This document shows, piece after piece, positions 37,018-46,032 of a stretch of DNA of 64,000 nt. Source of the DNA: Dinoroseobacter sp034111085 (lineage in GTDB: Bacteria; Pseudomonadota; Alphaproteobacteria; Rhodobacterales; Rhodobacteraceae); assembly GCA_034111085.1 (NCBI GenBank), contig JAWUXZ010000047.1:37248-101247 (forward strand), written 5' to 3'. The first letter of the stretch is position 1. Every line of letters begins with the position of its first letter. A program made the position numbers and the translations under genes. The notes beneath the pieces were generated by a model that worked only from the letters and a program-made list of their open reading frames with translations, was not told the DNA's origin and did not search any database.

Positions 37018-37890
37018 TTACGGAACAATGAAGTCAGAGCGCGCGTAGCCTTGTAGATAAAGCAGGGCCGTGAGGTCGCCGTGGTTGATGCGGATATCGC
37101 ACTCGGCTTGGACGCTGGGTTTTGCGTGTAGCGCGACACCGCTGCCTGCGAGATTGAGCATTCCCAAATCGTTGGCCCCGTCTCCGACTGCGAGCACGTC
37201 TGACGGGGTTAGGTTTAGGCGGGTGGCAATCTCATAGAGCGCACTGACTTTGGCCTCGCGCCCGAGAATTGGGGCAATGACCTTGCCTGTGAGGTGGCCG
37301 CTTGCGACCTCCAGCGTATTGGCGCGGTTCTCGTCGAAGCCGAGTTTGGTGGCGATGGCGGCGGTGAACGCAGTGAAGCCCCCGGATACGAGGGCCGCAT
37401 AGACCCCGCCTGCTTTCATCGTGGCGAGTAAGGTCGGGCCGCCGGGCATTGTCGTGATGCGCTCGGCGAGGACTTTGGCGATCACAGTCTCAGGCAAGCC
37501 CTTAAGCAAACCAACGCGTTCGCGCAGTGCCTCGTCGAAATTCAGCTCGCCGTTCATAGCGCGCGCGGTGATCTGTTTGACGCGGCTACCGACACCTGCC
37601 TCTTCGGCCAGCTCGTCGATGCATTCTTGCTCGATCATGGTGCTGTCCATATCCGCGAGCAGCATCTTTTTACGGCGACCTTCGGTGGGCTGAACCACCA
37701 GATCGACGCGCTGGGCTTGCAGGCTTTCCCACACCTCCCACCGATTGCTTGGGATCTGTACCAGCGAGAACTCCGCCGCCTCATCCGGGCTAAGCCAGAG
37801 CGCATCGCCGCCGCCCCACGCATTGCGCAAGCTTTCGACCAAAGCGGGATCGAGGGTGCCGGGACGGGCGATCAGGGTGGCTGTGAACAT
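37018..37890 (-). CDS. serB: Phosphoserine phosphatase
   Basis: A 290-residue HAD phosphatase for the last step of serine synthesis. The start at 37890 (MFTATLIARPGTL) is chosen as the first Met of the conserved N-terminal region; the open frame begins 26 codons earlier without support. HAD motifs: LLADMDSTMIEQE (motif I, nucleophile Asp), VSGGFTAF (II), and AVGDGANDLGML (IV). It diverges from serC across a 170-base region, so all three serine genes lie together. Confidence 0.95.
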   Translation of the reverse strand: MFTATLIARPGTLDPALVESLRNAWGGGDALWLSPDEAAEFSLVQIPSNRWEVWESLQAQRVDLVVQPTEGRRKKMLLADMDSTMIEQECIDELAEEAGVGSRVKQITARAMNGELNFDEALRERVGLLKGLPETVIAKVLAERITTMPGGPTLLATMKAGGVYAALVSGGFTAFTAAIATKLGFDENRANTLEVASGHLTGKVIAPILGREAKVSALYEIATRLNLTPSDVLAVGDGANDLGMLNLAGSGVALHAKPSVQAECDIRINHGDLTALLYLQGYARSDFIVP

Positions 37891-37980
37891 GGGGCTAGGT
37901 TTCCTATGCGAGACAGACTCATGAAAATCATGCCGATTTTTCACGGGCAAGCGCCGCTTTTGCGGCATTTTGGCGATTGT

Positions 37981-38060
37981 GCAAGTCGGAATGCGCCATT
38001 ACTCCCGCCGGTGGGACACCCCTCCCCAACGAGGGGCGCTTATCTGAGAGGGTAGCAGTC
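37981..38060 (+). promoter_or_regulatory. serC leader-like RNA element
   Basis: The 80 bases before serC fold around a CCCCTC/GAGGGG hairpin (38019-38036). The C-rich strand could instead pair with the GAGAGGG ribosome site at 38046-38052. This arrangement matches the described alphaproteobacterial serC leader RNA motif, whose last stem overlaps the serC ribosome site; the assignment is from memory of that motif. Confidence 0.7.
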
Positions 38061-39209
38061 ATGGCTATTTCGATACCCGGCGCGCGGCCGATTAACCCGC
38101 GTTTTTCCTCTGGCCCCTGTGCCAAACCCCCGACATGGACGCTTCAAGCTTTGGCCGATGCCCCTTTGGGTCGGTCGCACCGCGCGGCTGTTGGCAAAGC
38201 CAAGCTGAAAGCTGCAATCGAGGGCACACGCGAAATCCTCGGTGTGCCTGACGACTACAAAATCGCCATTGTGCCTGCGTCTGACACCGGCGCGTTCGAG
38301 ATGGCGATGTGGTCGATGCTGGGTCAGCGCCCCGTCGAGATGGTTGCCTGGGAAAGCTTTGGCGCAGGCTGGGTCACTGACGCGGTCAAGCAGCTGAAAC
38401 TGGACGCGCGCACCCATGTAGCGGAGTACGGCGAGATCGTGGATATGAGCGCGCTCGATTACGACCGCGACGTTTGCTTTACGTGGAATGGGACCACCTC
38501 GGGCGTGGCGATGCCGAATGGCGACGCGATCCCCGCAAGCCGCGATGGGCTGACCTTGTGTGACGCGACGAGTGCAGCGTTCGCGATGGATTTGGCGTGG
38601 GACAAGCTGGATGTGACAACGTTCAGCTGGCAAAAAGTGCTCGGCGGTGAGGCTGCCCATGGCATCTTGGTGCTGAGCCCGCGCGCGGTTGAGCGGCTGG
38701 AGAGCTACACCCCTGCATGGCCGCTGCCGAAGATCTTTCGCCTGACCAAAGGCGGCAAGTTGATCGACGGTATCTTTAAGGGCGAGACGATTAATACGCC
38801 CTCGATGCTGTGCGTTGAGGATTACCTGTTTGCACTCGATTGGGCGCGCTCGGTCGGCGGTCTGCAAGGCATGATGGGTCGCGCGCAGGCGAATGCGCAG
38901 GCGGTTTGGGACTTCTGCGAGGCCAATGACTGGATTGCCAATCTGGCGACAGATCCAGCGACGCGGTCTGTGACGTCGGTTTGTCTGAAGTTCACCGATG
39001 CGCGGATTACAGATGGGGCTGCGTTTGCCAAGGCTGTTGCCAAGCGGTTGGAATCCGAAGGTATTGCGCTGGATATCGGGGCCTACCGGGACGCACCTGC
39101 GGGCTTGCGGATCTGGTGTGGTGGCACGGTCGAGACCTCAGACATTAAGGCGATGTTGCCGTGGCTCGATTGGGCCTTCCATGCCGAGATTGAGGTTTTG
39201 GCTGGCTGA
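38061..39209 (+). CDS. serC: Phosphoserine aminotransferase
   Basis: A 382-residue PLP enzyme converting 3-phosphohydroxypyruvate to phosphoserine. The ATG at 38061 follows the leader's GAGAGGG site; an upstream in-frame start would lie within the leader hairpins. Features: RPINPRFSSGPCAKPP at the start, GTTSGVAMPNG, and the PLP lysine in TFSWQKVLGGEAA. It belongs to the longer alphaproteobacterial SerC type. serA follows after 50 bases as an operon. Confidence 0.95.
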   Translation: MAISIPGARPINPRFSSGPCAKPPTWTLQALADAPLGRSHRAAVGKAKLKAAIEGTREILGVPDDYKIAIVPASDTGAFEMAMWSMLGQRPVEMVAWESFGAGWVTDAVKQLKLDARTHVAEYGEIVDMSALDYDRDVCFTWNGTTSGVAMPNGDAIPASRDGLTLCDATSAAFAMDLAWDKLDVTTFSWQKVLGGEAAHGILVLSPRAVERLESYTPAWPLPKIFRLTKGGKLIDGIFKGETINTPSMLCVEDYLFALDWARSVGGLQGMMGRAQANAQAVWDFCEANDWIANLATDPATRSVTSVCLKFTDARITDGAAFAKAVAKRLESEGIALDIGAYRDAPAGLRIWCGGTVETSDIKAMLPWLDWAFHAEIEVLAG

Positions 39210-39259
39210 ACCCCGCCCGACCCGCCTTTCCCATAACCTATTCTAGAGGAGTGCCATCC

Positions 39260-40855
39260 ATGGCCCCCAAAGTTCTCGTATCCGACAAACTTTCTGAAAC
39301 CGCCGTGCAGATCTTCAAAGATCGCGGCATCGACGTCACGTTCGATCCAAGCATCGGCAAAGACAAAGACAAATTGCTAGCCGTGATCGGCCAGTATGAC
39401 GGATTGGCGATCCGCTCGGCCACCAAGGCCACTGAAAAGGTTTTGGAGGCCGCGACCAATTTGAAGGTGATTGGCCGCGCTGGGATCGGTGTCGACAATG
39501 TCGATATTCCTGCCGCCTCGAAGAAGGGTATCATCGTGATGAACACCCCCTTCGGCAACATGATCACCACTGCCGAGCACGCGATTGCGATGATGTTTTC
39601 CGTCGCGCGCCAGATCCCTGAGGCGAGTGCATCCACACATGCGGGCAAGTGGGAGAAGGCGAAATTTATGGGGGTGGAACTGACCGGCAAGACCCTCGGT
39701 GTCATCGGCGCGGGCAATATTGGTGGCATCGTATGCGACCGTGCCGTTGGCCTAAAGATGAAGGTCATCGCCTATGATCCGTTCCTCAGCGACGAGCGCG
39801 CCACAAAGCTGGGCGTCACCAAGGTGGAGCTGGATGAGTTGTACGCGCGTGCCGATTTTATCACGCTGCATGTGCCTGCGACGGATCAGACGCGCGGTAT
39901 GATCAACGCGGATGCTTTGGCGAAGATGAAAAAGGGCGTGCGCATTATTAACTGTGCGCGCGGTGGTCTCGTCGATGAAGCCGCTTTGGCCGACGCATTG
40001 AAGGCGGGCCAAGTCGCGGGCGCTGCGTTTGATGTGTTTGAGGTGGAGCCTGCTATCAACAGCCCGCTGTTTAATCTGCCCAACGTCGTGTGCACGCCGC
40101 ATTTGGGCGCATCCACCACCGAGGCGCAGGAGAATGTCGCGCTGCAAGTGGCCGAGCAGATGTCGGACTACTTGATGACCGGTGCCGTGGCCAATGCGCT
40201 GAACATGCCGAGTGTGACGGCTGAGGAGGCCGCGATCATGGGGCCTTGGGTGAAACTTGCCGAACACCTCGGTGCATTTGTCGGCCAGTTAACGTCCGAG
40301 CCGATCCTTGAGGTTAGCGTGCTATACAACGGGTCGGTCTCAAAAATGAACCTGGAGGCGCTGAACTGCGCTGCCATCGCGGGGCTAATGCAGGTCACCA
40401 ACCCGGATGTGAACATGGTCAGCGCGCCTGTCATCGCCAAGGAACGCGGCGTGAAAATCACCACTTCCAGCCAAGACAAATCCGGTGTGTTTGACGGCTA
40501 TATGAAGCTGACGGTGAAGACGGCGTCGCGCGATCGCTCAATCGCGGGCACGGTATTCAGCGACGGCAAGCCGCGTTTCATCCAGATCAAGGGCATCAAT
40601 ATCGACGCCGAGATTGGGCGGCATATGCTCTATACCACCAATGAGGACGTGCCCGGAATTATCGGTACACTGGGCGTTCTGATGGGCGAGAACGGGGTGA
40701 ACATCGCCAACTTTACGCTGGGGCGGTCCGGCGCTGGTAAGGATGCGATAGCACTTTTGTATGTCGACGCAGCGGTGCCTGTGGAAGTGTTGGGCAAGTT
40801 GAAAGAGACCGGTATGTTCCAATCGGTGCGCCCATTGCAGTTCAACATGGCCTGA
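39260..40855 (+). CDS. serA: D-3-phosphoglycerate dehydrogenase
   Basis: A 531-residue NAD-dependent dehydrogenase for the first step of serine synthesis. The start at 39260 has AGGAG 8 bases upstream; an in-frame GTG at 39251 overlaps that site. Order: substrate domain, Rossmann domain (VIGAGNIGGIV; ARGGLVDEAAL; catalytic His in CTPHLGAST), an intervening domain, and a C-terminal ACT domain (DVPGIIGTLGVLMGENGVNIA), the long type-1 form that usually permits serine feedback. A terminator follows. Confidence 0.96.
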   Translation: MAPKVLVSDKLSETAVQIFKDRGIDVTFDPSIGKDKDKLLAVIGQYDGLAIRSATKATEKVLEAATNLKVIGRAGIGVDNVDIPAASKKGIIVMNTPFGNMITTAEHAIAMMFSVARQIPEASASTHAGKWEKAKFMGVELTGKTLGVIGAGNIGGIVCDRAVGLKMKVIAYDPFLSDERATKLGVTKVELDELYARADFITLHVPATDQTRGMINADALAKMKKGVRIINCARGGLVDEAALADALKAGQVAGAAFDVFEVEPAINSPLFNLPNVVCTPHLGASTTEAQENVALQVAEQMSDYLMTGAVANALNMPSVTAEEAAIMGPWVKLAEHLGAFVGQLTSEPILEVSVLYNGSVSKMNLEALNCAAIAGLMQVTNPDVNMVSAPVIAKERGVKITTSSQDKSGVFDGYMKLTVKTASRDRSIAGTVFSDGKPRFIQIKGINIDAEIGRHMLYTTNEDVPGIIGTLGVLMGENGVNIANFTLGRSGAGKDAIALLYVDAAVPVEVLGKLKETGMFQSVRPLQFNMA

Positions 40856-40879
40856 TCTGAGGCGAAATTCCCTAAGCAG

Positions 40880-40904
40880 ACGCCGTCTTTCGGGGCGGCG
40901 TTTT
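40880..40904 (+). terminator. Rho-independent terminator after serA
   Basis: ACGCCGTC pairs with GGCGGCGT (one G-T wobble) around a 5-base loop and runs into TTTT, 25 bases past the serA stop. It closes the serC-serA unit. Confidence 0.8.
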
Positions 40905-40914
40905 GCGTTTCTGG

Positions 40915-41175
40915 TTACGCCATCAACGCACTTTGAGCAGACATCAGAAACATGCACAGCGTGACAAAACTAAATGCGTTGCGCATGGATTTGTCGTCGG
41001 GATTGCGCAACCACACCTTTATTTCGGTCACGAATGTGCGCGGGCCATTATACAGGCGCCCGGTGCGTGCTTGTGCGCGGTCCCGCATCGTAGAGATGAC
41101 CGAGAACATCAGGCCTGCCCAAACAAGGAAGACGGCTCCTTGCAGGGTGAGGCCGATGATTTGACCTGTGCTCAT
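40915..41175 (-). CDS. Small two-helix membrane protein (86 aa)
   Basis: Unrecognised family. GGAG lies 7 bases before the ATG at 41175. There are two hydrophobic segments (GLTLQGAVFLVWAGLMFSVI and AFSFVTLCMFLMSAQSALMA) separated by a basic loop (MRDRAQARTGRLYNGPRTF). Such an arrangement suggests a small inner-membrane protein with a cytoplasmic basic loop or the opposite topology. Confidence 0.65.
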   Translation of the reverse strand: MSTGQIIGLTLQGAVFLVWAGLMFSVISTMRDRAQARTGRLYNGPRTFVTEIKVWLRNPDDKSMRNAFSFVTLCMFLMSAQSALMA

Positions 41176-41252
41176 GTTCAACTCCGGTTAACGCTCCGGC
41201 GATAAGAGCCTGACAACGTGGGCACTGCCAATGGAACGCTTTGCCACGGACG

Positions 41253-42614
41253 CTATTTCACGCCCGGCGTGCCGTCGAACTTCTTTTCCAGCCCGTCCCA
41301 ACAGTCGATGTAGTCGTCCTGCAAAGGCGCCTCGTTTGCTGCAAAGGCGGTCAGGTGTTGCGGGAATCGCGTCTCAAACATGAACGACATGGTGTTGTCG
41401 AGCTTTTCAGCCTTGAGATCGGCGTTGCTTGCGCCCTCGAACGCAGGCCCATCAGGACCGTGCGGCAACATCATATTGTGCAGGCTAACGCCACCGGGGA
41501 TGAAGCCTTTTGGCTTGGCGTCATAGATGCCGTAAATGTTGCCCATTAACTCTGACATGATGTTCTTGTGATACCACGGTGGACGGAAGGTGTTTTCGGC
41601 CACCATCCAACGCTCGCGGAACAGGACGAAGTCGATATTTGCAGTCCCGGGAACGCCAGAAGCGGCAGTAAGAACGGTGAAGATCGACGGGTCTGGATGG
41701 TCAAACAGGATCGATCCGACTGGGCAATAGGTGCGCAGATCATACTTAACGGGGGCGTAATTGCCGTGCCAAGCAACGACATCAAGCGGGGAATGCCCGA
41801 TCTTGGTCTCGTGGAACTGCCCGCACCATTTGACGGTCACGGTGGAGGGCGCATCGCGGTCCTCGAACGCAGCGACCGGGGTTTTGAAATCGCGTCTGTT
41901 GGCCATGCAGTTTGCGCCAATGGGACCACGACCGGGCAGCTCAAATTTCTGCCCGTAGTTTTCGCAGACAAACCCGCGCGCTGGGCCTTCAAGAACCTCG
42001 ACCCGGTAGACAAGTCCGCGCGGCAGGACCGCAATCTCTTGGGGCTCAATATCGACGATGCCCAGTTCAGTGACAAAACGCAGACGACCTTCTTGAGGAA
42101 CGACGAGCAGTTCTGAATCTGCGCTGAAGAAATAGGCGTCCTGCATAGACTGGGTCACGAGGTAGACATGCGTTGCCATGCCGACTTGCGTGTTCACATC
42201 CCCCGCCGTGGTCATGGTGCGCATGCCGGTTAACCATGTGAGGGCCTCATCCGAATGGGGCACCGGATCCCAGCGATATTGACCAAGGCTGATCACGTCT
42301 GGGTCCACATGCGGGGCGCTTTTCCAGTAGGGAAAATCGATTTTCGTAAATCTGCCGGTATGCTTAACAGAGGGGCGAATGCGGTAGCACCACGTCCGCT
42401 CGTTCTGGTGGCTGGGTGCGGTGAAAGCGGTGCCGCTCAGCTGCTCGCCGTAAAGGCCATAGTTGCATTTTTGAGGGCTGTTCATGCCTTGGGGCAGGGC
42501 GCCGGGCAGGGCTTCGGTCTCAAAATCATTGCCAAATCCGGGCATGTAGCCGGGGCTTGTGCTGGCCTCGGACGGGGCTTGGATCATGCTGTGCGGATCG
42601 GCTTGTATGTTCAT
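41253..42614 (-). CDS. hmgA: Homogentisate 1,2-dioxygenase
   Basis: A 453-residue Fe(II) enzyme that opens homogentisate to maleylacetoacetate in tyrosine and phenylalanine breakdown. Near the N-terminus is GNDFETEALPGALPQG. Iron ligands are in WYHKNIMSELMG (His and Glu) and SLHNMMLPHGPDG (His), and the length is standard. GGAGG lies 9 bases before the start. The usual partners (maleylacetoacetate isomerase, fumarylacetoacetase, HPPD) are not in view, so the rest of the pathway is elsewhere. Confidence 0.96.
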   Translation of the reverse strand: MNIQADPHSMIQAPSEASTSPGYMPGFGNDFETEALPGALPQGMNSPQKCNYGLYGEQLSGTAFTAPSHQNERTWCYRIRPSVKHTGRFTKIDFPYWKSAPHVDPDVISLGQYRWDPVPHSDEALTWLTGMRTMTTAGDVNTQVGMATHVYLVTQSMQDAYFFSADSELLVVPQEGRLRFVTELGIVDIEPQEIAVLPRGLVYRVEVLEGPARGFVCENYGQKFELPGRGPIGANCMANRRDFKTPVAAFEDRDAPSTVTVKWCGQFHETKIGHSPLDVVAWHGNYAPVKYDLRTYCPVGSILFDHPDPSIFTVLTAASGVPGTANIDFVLFRERWMVAENTFRPPWYHKNIMSELMGNIYGIYDAKPKGFIPGGVSLHNMMLPHGPDGPAFEGASNADLKAEKLDNTMSFMFETRFPQHLTAFAANEAPLQDDYIDCWDGLEKKFDGTPGVK

Positions 42615-42791
42615 CGCATGGTTCCTCCCAAGGCGCGAAAAGCTAGAGTCCAGATTAACGTTGCAAATGAAACGAAGTCAAGTTTCGCGGAAGTTCAGCC
42701 AATTTGAGGGATTTCGACTTGGGGGATTAAGGCCCCGTTAACACACGGCGCGCATCGTTGGTTTTGGGGGCGATAAGACGAGGGTGCGAGA

Positions 42792-43010
42792 ATGTCGTTT
42801 GAGGGAAAGATCGGACCGGGCGGTCCAGTTGTGATGCTAAGCCAAGGCCTCGCGTGCGCGGTGACAACCGAGCATTCGGTGGTGCGTAGACCGATGGGAG
42901 CTCTGTCAGTTATTGATGCAAGCGGCATACATCACACGAGAATTATAGATCGACTGCGCCACCGTGCAGCCGGGGCTCAGGTGGTCACACCGCGCATATT
43001 TGACACCTAG
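42792..43010 (+). CDS. Possible small protein (72 aa), uncertain
   Basis: An open frame with a plausible GAGG site 8-9 bases before the ATG, sitting alone between hmgA and tdh on the opposite strand to both. It starts MSFEGKIGPGGPVVML and ends in a basic HHTRIIDRLRHRAAG stretch. I recognise no family and cannot exclude chance; its intergenic location and ribosome site are the only support. Confidence 0.35.
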   Translation: MSFEGKIGPGGPVVMLSQGLACAVTTEHSVVRRPMGALSVIDASGIHHTRIIDRLRHRAAGAQVVTPRIFDT

Positions 43011-43031
43011 AATTGCGCGGGCGACCTGCCG

Positions 43032-44069
43032 CTATGTCCAGTCTAGCACCACTTTGCCGCTAGAGCCGGACAGCATCATCGCGAACCCTTCCCGGTAATC
43101 GGCGACCGGAAAGCGGTGGGTGATGACCCCGCGTACATCGAGACCGTTTTCCAGCATGGCGATCATTTTATACCATGTCTCGAATATCTCTCGGCCATAG
43201 ACGCCCTTGATCGTGATGGCTTTGAACACAATCCGGGACCAATCCACGGGGCTTTTGCCGGGCGGAATGCCCAGAAGTGCGATGCGACCACCCATCACCA
43301 AGGCCTCCACCATCTGGTCGAGCGCGTGCTGGTTGCCCGACATTTCCAGCCCGACATCGAAACCCTCACGCAGTTTTAGGCGGGCTTTGACGTCATTCAG
43401 GTCCTCTTCTGCAACGTTGACAGGCACCACGTCCGCAACGCGCGCAGCCAAGGACAACCGATCTGGGTTGATATCGGTGATGACGACATTGCGCGCGCCG
43501 ACATGTCTGGCCACCGCCGCCGCCATGATGCCGATGGGGCCAGCGCCGGTAATCAAGACATCCTCGCCGATCAGATCGAAGCTAAGTGCTGTGTGCACGG
43601 CATTGCCAAGCGGGTCGAGAATCGCACCGATATCGTCGTCCACCGCATCGGGCAGCGGCACGACATTGAAGGCAGGCAGGCGCAGGTATTCGGCAAATGC
43701 ACCGGGCTCGTTGACCCCAATCCCGCGCGTTTCGGGGTCGAGGTGGAATTTGCCCGCACGGCTTTGACGCGAGGTCTTGCCGATCAGATGCCCTTCGCCG
43801 GAAACGCGCTGCCCGATCTCAAGATCGGTGACATTGCGGCCCAGCTCGGCAATCTCGCCTGCAAATTCGTGCCCGGTGATCAAGGGCGTCGGCACTGTCT
43901 TGGCCGCCCATTCATCCCAGTTCCAGATGTGAATGTCGGTGCCGCAAATCCCGGTTTTCTTCACCCGGATCAGCACATCATCCGGCCCGATCTCGGGCAC
44001 AGGCTCATGACGCAATTCCAGCTCGCGCACGGGCGCGGTTTTAACAAGGGCCTGCATCGTGTTGCGCAT
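43032..44069 (-). CDS. tdh: L-threonine 3-dehydrogenase, lacking structural-zinc cysteines
   Basis: 345 residues. The start at 44069 has GGAG 9 bases upstream, lying in the kbl tail; MQALVK four codons later is possible. The enzyme oxidises threonine to 2-amino-3-ketobutyrate. It has the catalytic zinc Cys42 (KTGICGTDIHIWNWDEW), the HE pair (TGHEFAGE), the Rossmann motif GAGPIGIMAAAVA and LEMSGNQ. Residues 91-120 differ sharply from the E. coli enzyme: the four cysteines that bind structural zinc are replaced by Gly, Ser, Ser and Asp with no length change. Kbl lies one base upstream, completing the threonine-to-glycine pathway. Confidence 0.93.
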   Translation of the reverse strand: MRNTMQALVKTAPVRELELRHEPVPEIGPDDVLIRVKKTGICGTDIHIWNWDEWAAKTVPTPLITGHEFAGEIAELGRNVTDLEIGQRVSGEGHLIGKTSRQSRAGKFHLDPETRGIGVNEPGAFAEYLRLPAFNVVPLPDAVDDDIGAILDPLGNAVHTALSFDLIGEDVLITGAGPIGIMAAAVARHVGARNVVITDINPDRLSLAARVADVVPVNVAEEDLNDVKARLKLREGFDVGLEMSGNQHALDQMVEALVMGGRIALLGIPPGKSPVDWSRIVFKAITIKGVYGREIFETWYKMIAMLENGLDVRGVITHRFPVADYREGFAMMLSGSSGKVVLDWT

Positions 44070-44070
44070 T

Positions 44071-45255
44071 TCAGAGCACTCCGGTCTCGCGGGCGGCCTC
44101 CTCAAAGGCCCCCAACGCATAGTTTAAATCATCGTCCGTCAGGGCTGCATTCATTTGCGTGCGAATGCGGGCGGTGCCGTGCGGGACCACCGGAAAGAAG
44201 AAACCCGCGACATGCACGCCTTTTTCACCGAGCGCGCTTGCCATGCGTTGGCTTTGGGCCGCATCGCCAATCATCACGGGAATGATCGGATGAGCGCCGG
44301 GAAGCAGCCTAAATCCGGCTTTGGTTAATCCTTCGCGCCACATCTTCGCATTGGCAAAAAGCTGCGTGCGCAGATCATCGCCCGCCTCGACCAGATCGAG
44401 TGCGGCAAGTCCCGCGGCAGTGATCGCGGGCGGCAAGGCGTTGGAAAACAGATAAGGCCGCGCGCGTTGACGCAGCAGATCGATCACAGGTTGCGGCCCG
44501 GCGACATACCCGCCGAGCGCGCCGCCTAACGCTTTGCCCAACGTCCCGGTCAAAATATCGGCACGCATCCCAAAATGTGCAGGCATTCCGCGCCCTTGTG
44601 GACCCATGAAGCCGGTCGCATGGCAATCATCAACCATAACAAGCGCGTCATACTTGTCCGCCAGCGCACGGATCTCAGTCAAAGGGGCGAGCGTGCCATC
44701 CATTGAGAACACGCCATCGGTGGCGATCATGATATGGCGCACGCCGTCGCTGCGGGCCTGCTTCAAGGCATCTTCCAATGCCTCCATATTCGCGTTTTTG
44801 TATCGGTAGCGCTTCGCCTTACTCAGACGAATACCGTCAATAATCGAAGCGTGGTTAAGAGCGTCAGAGATCACCGCATCCTCAGGGCCAAGCAGCGGCT
44901 CGAACAGACCGCCATTGGCGTCAAAACAGGCAGCAAAGAGGATCGAATCATCCATGCCAAGGAATTCGGCCAGCCGCCCCTCCAGCTGGCGGTGCAAGTC
45001 TTGCGTGCCGCAGATGAACCGAACCGAGGCGAGGCCATATCCGTGGCTGTCCATCGCCGCTTTCGCCGCATCAATGAGCGCAGGATGATCGGCAAGTCCG
45101 AGGTAGTTGTTGGCGCAAAGGTTCATCATTTCGCGCCCGCCGACGGTCATATGCGCACCTTGGGGCGAGGTGATTTGGCGCTCGTGTTTCATCAGCCCGT
45201 CCGCGTCGATCTGGGCGAGGGTCTGGGTCAGAAGGGTTAGGAAAGCTTGGGACAT
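44071..45255 (-). CDS. kbl: Glycine C-acetyltransferase (2-amino-3-ketobutyrate CoA ligase)
   Basis: A 394-residue PLP enzyme that splits 2-amino-3-ketobutyrate with CoA into glycine and acetyl-CoA. Hallmarks: NNYLGLADHPALIDA, DDCHATGFMGPQGRG, and the PLP lysine in TGTLGKALGGALGGY. It is the first gene of the kbl-tdh unit. The stop and the tdh start are separated by one base, consistent with coupled translation and channelling of the unstable intermediate. Confidence 0.96.
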   Translation of the reverse strand: MSQAFLTLLTQTLAQIDADGLMKHERQITSPQGAHMTVGGREMMNLCANNYLGLADHPALIDAAKAAMDSHGYGLASVRFICGTQDLHRQLEGRLAEFLGMDDSILFAACFDANGGLFEPLLGPEDAVISDALNHASIIDGIRLSKAKRYRYKNANMEALEDALKQARSDGVRHIMIATDGVFSMDGTLAPLTEIRALADKYDALVMVDDCHATGFMGPQGRGMPAHFGMRADILTGTLGKALGGALGGYVAGPQPVIDLLRQRARPYLFSNALPPAITAAGLAALDLVEAGDDLRTQLFANAKMWREGLTKAGFRLLPGAHPIIPVMIGDAAQSQRMASALGEKGVHVAGFFFPVVPHGTARIRTQMNAALTDDDLNYALGAFEEAARETGVL

Positions 45256-45330
45256 AAGTGGCCTCCGATCAGGCCGAGTATGGCACGGGTGCCGAGCTAA
45301 AGCGCCAAGAAATTGCGACGTCGGCGGTCG

Positions 45331-46032
45331 CTAGATCATCTTGATCACGTCCTTGTCGATGGACAGGACATAGCCTTGGCGGGCAATGTTTTTAACCAAG
45401 ATCTCAGCCACCATTTGGTTGCCTAGCGAATCGCGCAGGCGTTTGATCCGAGTTGCCCCGGCGGCCTCTTCGCAGTCAGAAGCGTCGCGGCCCTGGATCA
45501 CGGCCTCCAACTCGGCCCCTGAAAGGATGTCGCCGTCCATGCGGGCTTCGGCGAGGACTGAAATCGTCTCAATGGCGGCGTCGGTCAGTTTGAATTCCAT
45601 GTCGTTCAGCACCACGACCTTCTCGGCGCGCGAGATCAGCAAGCTGGCGACCTGAATGCCTTGGCGGTCAATTTCTTGCAGACGGCGGTTCAAGATCAAC
45701 AGCGTGACGAGGAAGCCGAGCGTTGCAATCAACAGCGCGGTCGCGAAAATCAGCAGCACGAAAATCACAATGCGGTAGCTGGTTAACGTCTCGGAGAATG
45801 CAGAACCCGATTGCGCTAGGATTTCCAACAGCGTGATCTCGGCGCGGCCCGTCAGTTGGTTCTCGATAAAGATGCGCTCGACCCGGTCGTTGAAGGCGTT
45901 GGCGTCGGGGAGCGTTCGAAACAGCACGAAAGCGGTCACGATCAGGATCACGACGATGGCCGCGATCCCGTAGATAACCGTGCGATTGCCGGTCTTCAGC
46001 GTGTCAGAAGCGGAGATAGTTTTGTCCTGCAT
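45331..46032 (-). CDS. Two-helix membrane protein with C-terminal winged-helix-like domain
   Basis: 233 residues of no named family. A cytoplasmic N-terminus precedes helix 1 (VIYGIAAIVVILIVTAFVLF, about 19-38), a 45-residue periplasmic segment, and helix 2 (VIFVLLIFATALLIATLGFL, about 88-107). The C-terminal 90 residues resemble the OmpR-type DNA-binding domain in motif order: FKLTDAAIETISVLAE, a helix with SGAELEAVI, the RIKRLRDSLG recognition-like helix and a GYVLSID wing. This suggests a membrane-tethered regulator, as in ToxR/CadC but with inverted domain order. AAGG precedes the ATG. Its 5' end overlaps the next gene by 29 bases. Confidence 0.7.
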   Translation of the reverse strand: MQDKTISASDTLKTGNRTVIYGIAAIVVILIVTAFVLFRTLPDANAFNDRVERIFIENQLTGRAEITLLEILAQSGSAFSETLTSYRIVIFVLLIFATALLIATLGFLVTLLILNRRLQEIDRQGIQVASLLISRAEKVVVLNDMEFKLTDAAIETISVLAEARMDGDILSGAELEAVIQGRDASDCEEAAGATRIKRLRDSLGNQMVAEILVKNIARQGYVLSIDKDVIKMI

